A DNA stretch of 39,588 nt from Apostichopus parvimensis (lineage: Eukaryota > Echinodermata > Holothuroidea > Aspidochirotida > Stichopodidae). This document shows, one piece after another, positions 37,201 through 39,588 of the stretch (positions are counted from its first letter, which is position 1; every line of letters begins with the position of its first letter). The stretch lies in NCBI GenBank assembly GCA_000934455.1, contig KN882769.1, forward strand, positions 87,989 through 127,576, read 5' to 3'. Under the pieces are notes generated by a model that was not told the DNA's origin, made no database searches, and saw only the letters and a program-made list of their open reading frames with translations. The translations under genes and the position numbers were made by a program.

Positions 37201-39063
37201 GATATTTATAAGGTTGGCTCTTTGCTACTACTAACCTACCATTCCAGTAATGTATTTAGCCAAGTTTACTTAGAGTTAGACACATACAACTATAACATAA
37301 AGAAAAATGACAGAAACATCTGATAGCTTCCCAATTCTTTTTTACCTACTGCATTAACAAGGTTACATACTGTAAGTATATGTAACAATTAAGGACCATT
37401 GGCATTTCAATCATCAAGAGTCAAAATTATGACCGCAACAGAAATTAATCTTAAGACAAGATATGTGGATGATTGAAAACAAGAAATGTGGATGATTCAT
37501 GAACAGAGAAGTTCCCAATCTGATGTGGTTTATTCATAGTTCTTCCCTTTGTCTGCTTCATAATGAGTGCACCATCTGGTCTGGACGAACGACTATCATG
37601 ATTCTCAGAGATAGAACTACTGCATGATGTGAAATAGTCTTCCTTACATGAATAGTCATAAACATTTTTTTTCAAACCTTTAATCTGGTTTTGTTAGCTT
37701 TGCAAACAAATCAAATAATTTAAAAACAATATACAAAGATCATATTGATCATTTAAAAGATGAAACGAGCTGTACAAATGATATGCAAATGAGAATAGAG
37801 TATATGTAAGGTTGATATCATGTAACATGCTTATTATGCAAGATGGCTGATGCATAACTGCAAAGTGATACAGGCACCACTGCATAAATTAAATCATACC
37901 TGGTGTCATTGTCTGTGTTGTGTTGGTTGCAGGCCTCGACAAATACGGTCGCCAACTCGCCAATGGCGACTAGAATTTGCGACTGGCGAGCAAAAAATGC
38001 ATTACGCTCGACATTTTGGCGAGTGGCTCATTCGCTCACTGCCTTTATACGATAGGCTTACTATTAACTCGTGAGCCAATCAACAAAGGCCTTTTGCCTA
38101 ATGTTACACATCACAGTAGAATTATCAAGTGCACTGTTACAAGTAGGTCCTAATGAACAGCTCTGTTCACCAGCTCGAAACTAATTTCATACTAATCGAT
38201 TAAATGATGCACGATAGGTGTAACCAAACTTGAAAACTACTACTTAAATAAATGCGGAACGACAACTCAAACAGGGGTAACGCATGAATATCATGTTTTA
38301 AACACTTTTGACGAAGCACAATTTAAATAGATCGTTTTTGCTGTAAACAACTAACAGTAACACTAAACTGCGATATCCTAAGTTAGGCCATACTATATAG
38401 GCTTATATCACACAAACACTTTGCGAGAAAAAATGGCGAGTAAATTTTACGTTTTGGCGAGTAGAATTTTAGACTCGGTCGCCAGTTGGCGAGTAGTTTT
38501 AAAAAAATTTGTCGAGGCCTGGTTGGTTGTAAACATCCCTGAAATGTATCATAAAAATGTTATGATATTGATAAGGTTGGCTCTTTGCTACTACTGTAAT
38601 ATAACCTACCATTCCAGTAATGTATTTAGCCAAGTTTACTTAGAGTTAGACACATACAACTATAACATAAAGAAAAATGACAGAAACATCTGATAGTTTC
38701 CCAATTCTTTTTTACCTACTGCATTAACAAGGTTACATACTGTAAGTATATGTAACAATTAAGAACCATTGGCATTTCAATCATCAAGAGTCTTCATGTT
38801 AGGCAGAATAACATACAGAATAAAACAGTTTAAATGGAACAAATGTGTGATGATAGCTACTGGTTAAAGGAACAGTAGTGACAAAGAAAGGTAAAAAAAC
38901 CTCCTTTCTTGTCAAACTCTATATTGTTTCCATCAATTTAACAGTTTCCCTTTCTTGTTTGTGAGATATTTTGGTACAGATCATTATCTACTGTGTGACT
39001 GAGTTTCAGACCCACCTGTCATTTTTGCAGTTTCAGTAACACCTGGACTACTGGTGGGCGAAG
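10187..39063 (-). CDS. Receptor-type tyrosine phosphatase-like gene, 29 exons, predicted double pseudophosphatase (5' end missing)
   Basis: A single-pass membrane receptor with two cytoplasmic PTP folds. The 29 exons join in frame through compatible phases and GT/AG borders to a TAA at 10187-10189, giving 1281 residues with an open N terminus. Approximate residues are: Ser/Thr-rich stalk 1-28, EGF 29-69, laminin-EGF-like 70-118, Ig 119-213, Ig 214-314, FN3 315-406, membrane-proximal FN3-like 407-576 with RSKR at 509-512, TM 578-602, juxtamembrane 603-727, D1 about 728-1025 and D2 about 1031-1281. The order matches type II RPTPs, with EGF modules added. In both PTP domains the CX5R arginine is replaced (Ala950, His1223). 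Other D1 motifs are also degraded, so phosphatase activity is unlikely, and a ligand-binding, docking or regulatory role is inferred. No signal peptide is visible because the first exons are missing. I do not recognise a specific vertebrate orthologue. The exons are listed separately. Confidence 0.93.
10254..10270. repeat. (GA)n microsatellite next to the last exon
   Basis: A short GA run immediately upstream of the final exon's acceptor. On the gene strand it is a CT-rich tract that could serve as part of the polypyrimidine tract. Confidence 0.8.
10947..11082 (-). CDS. Exon 28: PTP D2 signature loop without the catalytic Arg
   Basis: A 136-bp exon from TTTTAAG to GTGAGAA with phase 2 in and phase 0 out. 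Joined to exon 27 it reads HCIDGVGHSGVYV, so the CX5R arginine is His1223 (codon CAT, one transition from CGT). It ends RERNPHVFSTL, where the Q-loop Gln is Ser. Confidence 0.96.
11866..11993 (-). CDS. Exon 27: PTP D2, WPE loop and Cys of the signature
   Basis: A 128-bp exon from TTAATAG to GTAAGTT with phase 0 in and phase 2 out. It encodes KLKHFQLLSWPEGKTAIHV and ends PVVVHC plus a split Ile codon. WPE in place of WPD is known from catalytically weak D2 domains of other RPTPs. Confidence 0.96.
12353..12481 (-). CDS. Exon 26: PTP D2 (C-YLYWP)
   Basis: A 129-bp exon from TCCCCAG to GTAAGTG, phase 0-0. It begins TCYLYWPSG, matching CxxYWP, and ends KHRDNEQ. The open frame runs on past the donor, but GTAAGTG is a strong site and exon 27 joins in phase. 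Confidence 0.94.
13005..13139 (-). CDS. Exon 25: PTP D2 core (TQSPLPTTVEDFWRMVYDQ)
   Basis: A 135-bp exon from ATTTCAG to GTAACAG, phase 0-0. It encodes FILTQSPLPTTVEDFWRMVY, close to the canonical ATQGPLPxTxxDFWRMV, then KIIMLNML. The Gln is kept here, unlike in D1. Confidence 0.97.
13711..13787 (-). CDS. Exon 24: PTP D2 (GYINACFAN)
   Basis: A 77-bp exon from TTCTTCAG to GTGAGTC with phase 1 in and phase 0 out. It ends SGYINACFAN, matching the family DYINASFI. Confidence 0.93.
14033..14123 (-). CDS. Exon 23: start of PTP D2
   Basis: A 91-bp exon from CTTTCAG to GTGAGTG with phase 0 in and phase 1 out. It encodes SLLKPKYQIDAQSG, then ENKNRNRFSKIIP. This matches the D2 pTyr-loop region, with Phe at the KNRY tyrosine position. 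Confidence 0.93.
14718..14840 (-). CDS. Exon 22: end of PTP D1 and D1-D2 linker
   Basis: A 123-bp exon from TTTACAG to GTATATT, phase 0-0. It encodes AQYVFIYEVLLLAYQT (family: xQYxFIHEALLEA) and then a linker with HDFKKLFINKRK that leads into D2. Confidence 0.95.
15191..15218. repeat. (TCA)n microsatellite
   Basis: About nine TCA units in the intron between exons 21 and 22. Confidence 0.9.
15504..15615. repeat. Cluster of perfect small hairpins (structured repeat)
   Basis: Four hairpins lie in a row: ATTCAGG...CCTGAAT (about 15512-15536), CCTGC-AA-GCAGG (15549-15560), AAGCCA-TCAA-TGGCTT (15572-15587) and CTGAC-CGAA-GTCAG (15602-15615). Short TCTTAGATTC repeats follow to about 15650. The GC content exceeds the flanks. 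It lies in an intron and may be a SINE-like or foldback element or an RNA. No name is assigned. Confidence 0.6.
16245..16380 (-). CDS. Exon 21: PTP D1 signature loop without the catalytic Arg
   Basis: A 136-bp exon from TTTGCAG to GTGAGGG with phase 2 in and phase 0 out. With exon 20 it reads HCSDGAGATGTFIG, where the family has HCSAGxGRTGTF. The Arg codon position is GCC (Ala950), at least two base changes from any Arg codon. It ends RINMVGTK, where the Q-loop Gln of MVQT is Gly. Confidence 0.97.
16637..16785 (-). CDS. Exon 20: PTP D1, WPD loop changed to WPY, catalytic Cys
   Basis: A 149-bp exon from ATCACAG to GTTTTTC with phase 0 in and phase 2 out. It contains VTQFHYHSWPYRRVAEHP, where the general-acid Asp of WPD is Tyr912. 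It ends HFPLLVHC plus a split Ser codon, so the nucleophile Cys944 is kept. Confidence 0.97.
16892..17435. repeat. Direct tandem duplication, about 270 bp per unit
   Basis: Units at 16892-17160 and 17161-17435 both start CTAGTTGGTTGTGTGTATGA and end TTTAGTGATATTATG, with few differences. They abut exactly, which indicates a recent tandem duplication inside the intron between exons 19 and 20. Confidence 0.93.
17462..17590 (-). CDS. Exon 19: PTP D1 (C-x-x-YWP)
   Basis: A 129-bp exon from TTGCAG to GTACAAC, phase 0-0. It encodes QTCSPYWPMKEGTSRHYGKM and ends VRELLIMKK. CxxYWP is a family hallmark after the central strand. The donor was placed by alignment to the family and phase match with exon 20. 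Confidence 0.94.
18155..18252 (-). CDS. Exon 18: PTP D1 core helix and strand
   Basis: A 98-bp exon from CTCCTAG to GTAAAAA with phase 1 in and phase 0 out. It encodes PSEDTAAAFLWMIWQEKV, then IVVMVSDM. This matches the family pattern (P)xxTxxxFWxMIWE...IVMLT, which is clear D1 homology. Confidence 0.96.
18535..18571 (-). CDS. Exon 17: PTP D1 microexon
   Basis: A 37-bp exon from CACACAG to GTAAGTT with phase 0 in and phase 1 out. It encodes DQHNRHSFIAAE. It aligns with the beta-strand YIATQGP of PTPs, but the conserved Gln-Gly is replaced by Glu-Ser across the junction with exon 18. Confidence 0.9.
18572..20190. other. Intron 16, part: no gene seen
   Basis: No exon was recognised. A run of 19 G at 19902-19920 is the longest homopolymer in the window. 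Open frames across it are glycine-rich artefacts. Confidence 0.5.
20191..20406. repeat. Foldback element with 59-bp inverted arms, hammerhead-like core
   Basis: Arms at 20191-20249 and 20348-20406 are near-perfect reverse complements around a 98-bp loop. Each arm carries CTGAAGA, then a GATCC/GGATC hairpin, then AAAACGTC (in the right arm one hairpin base is changed). This is like the CUGANGA - stem II - GAAA core of hammerhead ribozymes, with A in place of the G of GAAA. Such ribozymes are known from Penelope-like elements. The link here is inference. Confidence 0.7.
21058..21131 (-). CDS. Exon 16: PTP D1, YDSSRVRL and DYYNASFV
   Basis: A 74-bp exon from CTTTGCAG to GTAACAA with phase 1 in and phase 0 out. 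It continues the D1 core (YDSSRVRL, then SDYYNASFVM). This matches the family motif YDHSRVxL...DYINASxV with small changes. The next intron is 2.5 kb and holds the foldback repeat. Confidence 0.96.
21714..21801 (-). CDS. Exon 15: PTP D1, degenerate pTyr loop (KGRN)
   Basis: An 88-bp exon from CATTCAG to GTAAGTT with phase 0 in and phase 1 out. It encodes TLPQGQLEPWTEAVKK, then VYKGRNPDVLP. In active PTPs the aligned motif is KNRYxxxxP. Here Asn replaces the Tyr that stacks on phosphotyrosine. Confidence 0.95.
22494..22873 (-). CDS. Exon 14: Tyr-rich juxtamembrane segment and start of PTP D1
   Basis: The largest exon, 380 bp, from TTCTGTAG to GTAGGAT with phase 1 in and phase 0 out. It holds several candidate phosphotyrosine sites: VYVNE, SYEPV, YDYEV, IYEDM and NYSHALYS. 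It ends with the usual N-terminal cap of an RPTP D1 domain (FKVSELPEYI, then a MEFM equivalent of the EEF motif). D1 begins near residue 728. Confidence 0.95.
23248..23315 (-). CDS. Exon 13: cytoplasmic juxtamembrane segment with NYENE
   Basis: A 68-bp exon from CTTGCAG to GTATGTC with phase 2 in and phase 1 out. It is Lys-, Gln- and Ser-rich and ends DVNYENE. Tyr623 followed by x-Asn fits the known Grb2 SH2-binding consensus pY-x-N. Confidence 0.9.
23839..23920 (-). CDS. Exon 12: transmembrane helix
   Basis: An 82-bp exon from CAACAG to GTGAGTT with phase 1 in and phase 2 out. It encodes about 25 uninterrupted hydrophobic residues (578-602, rich in V and I) followed by RRK. The basic stop-transfer after the helix sets a type I topology, with the PTP domains in the cytoplasm. 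Confidence 0.95.
23984..24002. repeat. (TA)n microsatellite
   Basis: An alternating TA run in the intron between exons 11 and 12. Confidence 0.9.
24158..24239 (-). CDS. Exon 11: extracellular juxtamembrane stalk
   Basis: An 82-bp exon from TTAACAG to GTTTGTT with phase 0 in and phase 1 out. It encodes YCYVSSSYQSFKTKSDNSTD and then MLQSPMT, a short polar stalk with an NST sequon directly before the transmembrane exon. Confidence 0.88.
24673..24877 (-). CDS. Exon 10: membrane-proximal region with furin-type site RSKR
   Basis: A 205-bp exon from CATTACAG to GTTAGTA with phase 2 in and phase 0 out. It holds QEFTCELPGNSRSKRASELV, where RSKR fits the furin consensus R-x-K/R-R. Type IIA and IIB RPTPs are cleaved at comparable membrane-proximal sites, so two non-covalent subunits are plausible here. 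The following NYSIFLRIYVI resembles the G-strand end of the domain. Confidence 0.92.
25061..25493. repeat. Higher-order minisatellite
   Basis: A unit of about 37-38 bp (GGATCCCGGACTATTAGAGA, then TGAAACAAAGTCACTGT) repeats with variants. The variants recur in the same order in two larger blocks, 25061-25286 and 25287-25493. Each block ends with the same non-repeat tail (TCTATGCAACAAGC...TTAGTA...CATAAG). The array grew at two scales. It is intronic, between exons 9 and 10. Confidence 0.9.
26078..26203 (-). CDS. Exon 9: membrane-proximal FN3-like region, part 2
   Basis: A 126-bp exon from TATGTAG to GTAAGTA with phase 2 at both ends. It encodes CYEFVVAER near its start and TPYRAVVMD at its end. 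The (C/Y)YEIVV-like and Y-x-A motifs recall the membrane-proximal FN3 of RPTP kappa/mu-type receptors. Confidence 0.88.
27667..27763 (-). CDS. Exon 8: membrane-proximal FN3-like region, part 1
   Basis: A 97-bp exon from ACTCAG to GTATCTC with phase 1 in and phase 2 out. It encodes VPEEVPDFNEAVMNSTFITV and ends TENGPI plus a split codon. This matches the start of the last FN3 of type II RPTPs, where a Pro-rich start is followed by a GPI segment. It continues directly into exon 9. Confidence 0.9.
27764..29428. other. Intron 7, no other feature seen
   Basis: AT-rich, with no splice-bounded coding similarity and no clear repeat in 1.7 kb. Confidence 0.5.
29429..29704 (-). CDS. Exon 7: fibronectin type III domain
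   Basis: A 276-bp exon (92 codons, phase 1-1), ending at ACAG before GTGAG. The FN3 marks are LKFTWKV (B strand, Trp), LSPNTEYNFSVVC (the conserved L-P-T-Y stretch) and a C-terminal KTLATG. Extra Cys residues (VTCK, SCEKTSC) may pair internally. An alternative acceptor at TTTCCAG, 9 bp further in, would also keep the frame. Confidence 0.93.
30496..30798 (-). CDS. Exon 6: second Ig-like domain
   Basis: A 303-bp exon (101 codons, phase 1-1) between ATTTTAG and GTAAGTG. It shows an I-set-like pattern: GDNVILTC, then NPIPTVEWLYK, then NGTYTCKV. The CC pair in the middle (DPCCV) is unusual and may form an extra disulphide. About residues 214-314. Confidence 0.95.
31119..31395 (-). mobile_element. 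Penelope-like element remnant, GIY-YIG endonuclease end
   Basis: The minus-strand frame reads NCVLCK...GNYVGETG, then LQFSNHKKYIHN, FPISEQFDRPSNTSK and a stop after KTWDP. This matches the usual pattern CxxC...YVGETG...RFxxHK...P(V/L)xEHFN...HT of the C-terminal endonuclease in Penelope-like retroelements. No upstream RT motifs were recognised, so it is a short 3' fragment in the intron between exons 5 and 6, in the same orientation as the gene. Confidence 0.7.
31396..32898. other. Intron 5, remainder: no gene seen
   Basis: No exon is supported. A run of 13 G lies at 31702-31714. Confidence 0.5.
32899..33183 (-). CDS. Exon 5: first Ig-like domain
   Basis: A 285-bp exon (95 codons, phase 1-1) between CTGCAG and GTATGTT. 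The Ig hallmarks are the B-strand Cys in FTLVC, the core Trp in NVTWI and the F-strand motif EDSGTYTC. One whole domain in a single symmetric exon is typical of shuffled extracellular modules. About residues 119-213, with several sequons. Confidence 0.95.
33184..34113. other. Intron 4, no other feature seen
   Basis: AT-rich, with no coding similarity on either strand. Confidence 0.5.
34114..34260 (-). CDS. Exon 4: laminin-EGF-like cysteine-rich module
   Basis: A 147-bp exon (49 codons, phase 1-1) between CTAATAG and GTAAGT. It has eight cysteines with the spacing FGSNC-SLPC-TC-ASNAEC-FPVTGVC-YGTEC...C. This resembles the laminin-EGF type repeats of Tie- and MEGF-like receptors more than a classical EGF. 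It is extracellular (about residues 70-118), with sequons at NVT and NCS. Confidence 0.9.
34430..34552 (-). CDS. Exon 3: EGF-like domain
   Basis: A 123-bp exon (41 codons, phase 1-1) after AATGCAG and before GTATGTC. It carries six cysteines in EGF order: PC-QTQPC-DGDATC-THNEGLVKC-TC-KDGFYGDG...GC. The GFYGDG turn is typical of the C-terminal EGF loop. The domain is extracellular (about residues 29-69), with an NGT sequon near the last Cys. Confidence 0.93.
34553..36666. other. Intron 2, part: no gene seen
   Basis: No splice-bounded coding segment or repeat was recognised in about 2.1 kb. Confidence 0.45.
37137..37175 (-). CDS. Exon 2: Thr-rich stalk microexon
   Basis: A 39-bp exon between TTTCAG and GTATGA with phase 1-1. 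It encodes MFTTNSTQTMTP, which is Thr-rich with one N-glycosylation sequon (NST). Its last G completes the Asp codon at the start of the EGF exon. It sits inside a duplicated block and is the intact one of two copies. Confidence 0.65.
37900..38538 (-). pseudogene. Duplicated stalk microexon split by a hAT-type MITE
   Basis: This is a second copy of the 39-bp microexon found at 37137-37175. Its two parts lie at 37900-37929 and 38530-38538. The 592-bp element at 37930-38521 plus one 8-bp target-site copy (38522-38529) sits between them. Removing those 600 bp restores a 39-bp exon with acceptor (TTTCAG) and donor (GTATGA) intact. With the insert the frame meets a TAA soon after the transposon end, so a transcript using it would be truncated. 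Skipping it keeps the frame, because the exon is symmetric (phase 1-1). Confidence 0.7.
37930..38521. mobile_element. Non-autonomous hAT-type MITE
   Basis: A 592-bp element with 15-bp terminal inverted repeats (CAGGCCTCGACAAAT...ATTTGTCGAGGCCTG) and a perfect 8-bp target-site duplication, GTTGGTTG (37922-37929 and 38522-38529). The CAGG... ends and 8-bp duplication are diagnostic of the hAT superfamily. The subterminal regions carry many copies of GGCGAG/GGCGAC in both orientations, likely transposase-binding repeats. There is no transposase frame. Confidence 0.93.
39016..39063 (-). CDS. Exon 1 of the model: Ser/Thr/Pro-rich stalk microexon
   Basis: A 48-bp open stretch between ATCTCAG and GTGGGT with phase 1 at both ends. 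It encodes SPTSSPGVTETAKMT, a mucin-like, probably O-glycosylated spacer. Its final base joins the next microexon in frame (GAG, Glu). Support is phase, composition and splice sites only, because there is no recognisable fold. Confidence 0.5.
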
Positions 39064-39431
39064 CTGAGATTCCCAAAGAAAATGTATAGAATGTTTATCA
39101 AACTGGAGAATTCATCTAGAGGTATTGTTATATTTGATTTGAGGTTAAATGCATTGTGTATTTAATGTAACAATCTTAGCAATAAATGCATGAGACAATA
39201 TGTTTAGAAACAACCAACTGCACACTGTAGTGAAGAGAAGTTTTATGGATTGTGAGGCAGCCATCTTGGATCTTGGTCTTTTCTATGACATAAATGCCAG
39301 TTAAATACACATACTATGCTGTACATAGTTCAAAAATTAATCCTCTAGAAGAATCCAAAGAGATAACTCCATATAACAATTCGACTGGTGCACTTTCAAT
39401 TGTTGCATGCCACCCCCCCCCCTCCCCATAC

Positions 39432-39515
39432 CTTCATCAGTAAATTCATACTGAGTTGAAACGGTATTGCAATCAAGCATAAAATTAGTATCTTTAATAA
39501 TGTTTACACATACTG
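39432..39515 (-). CDS. Candidate upstream exon, possible start of an Ig-like domain
   Basis: This is an 84-bp open stretch between TTTCAG and GTATGG, with the same 1-1 phase as all other extracellular exons of the gene. It would join in frame to the 39016-39063 exon. The peptide contains a hydrophobic-Cys pattern (NFMLDC) like the B strand of an Ig domain. No matching second-Cys half was found between it and the next exon. It may be a pseudo-exon, so it was left out of the 1281-residue model. Confidence 0.3.
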
Positions 39516-39588
39516 CTGAAATAACGTTAAAGGAAAAAAACAGAAAACATTTTTGCACGCCATCCCCTACCCCCCTCCCCATACCTCC

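Larger units (their letters stand above)
36667..38792. repeat. Segmental tandem duplication (0.76 kb units) containing a coding microexon
   Basis: Unit A is 36667-37422 and unit B is 37423-38792. Both begin AAAATTATGACCGCAACAGA and end ATTTCAATCATCAAGAGTC, with only scattered differences. Unit B is longer because of the 592-bp transposon and its target-site copy. Each unit contains the Thr-rich 39-bp exon. Unit A keeps it intact, while in unit B it is split. Confidence 0.95.

Noticed and set aside
37451..37675. A 74-codon Ser-rich minus-strand frame in unit B
   Set aside because: The equivalent region in unit A carries indels that break the frame, which indicates non-coding intron.

Overview
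The window is animal nuclear DNA: AT-rich, intron-rich, with small exons bounded by GT/AG, decayed retrotransposons, MITE-like and foldback repeats, microsatellites and long G/C homopolymers. The protein architecture and repeat types suggest a marine invertebrate deuterostome, perhaps an echinoderm. That placement is inference; no taxonomic marker is present.

Layout. 1-1440 holds the decayed reverse-transcriptase part of a LINE on the minus strand. 1441-10186 is apparently non-genic. It contains a nested palindrome (5319-5421), a short interspersed repeat (5739-5803), a CpG-rich patch with the palindrome GCCGACGTCGGC (6360-6620) and a 0.25-kb tandem duplication (9156-9713). From 10187 to at least 39063 the minus strand carries one large gene, whose 5' end lies outside the window or was not recognised.

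The gene. I assembled 29 exons by hand. The reading frame closes through all 28 junctions and ends at TAA (10187-10189), giving 1281 residues with an open N terminus. Domain order is: Ser/Thr-rich stalk (microexons), EGF-like, 8-Cys laminin-EGF-like, Ig, Ig, FN3, membrane-proximal FN3-like region with a furin-type RSKR site, one transmembrane helix, a Tyr-rich juxtamembrane segment, PTP domain D1 and PTP domain D2. This is a receptor-type protein tyrosine phosphatase (RPTP) architecture.

The main discovery candidate is that both PTP domains appear catalytically dead. The signature CX5R reads CSDGAGA in D1 and CIDGVGH in D2. D1 has also lost the WPD aspartate (WPY), the pTyr-loop tyrosine (KGRN for KNRY) and the Q-loop glutamine. 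D2 has WPE and a lost Q-loop. The frame is otherwise open with clean splice sites, so the gene looks like a maintained double pseudophosphatase receptor, not a pseudogene. Two Tyr-x-Asn-Glu motifs just inside the membrane would fit a docking or scaffold role.

The introns hold independent repeats. These are a Penelope-like GIY-YIG endonuclease remnant (31119-31395), a foldback with 59-bp arms and a hammerhead-like core (20191-20406), a cluster of perfect small hairpins (15504-15615), a higher-order minisatellite (25061-25493), a 0.27-kb tandem duplication (16892-17435) and a 0.76-kb duplication (36667-38792). The last one copied a stalk microexon, and one copy was then split by a 592-bp hAT-type MITE with an 8-bp target-site duplication.
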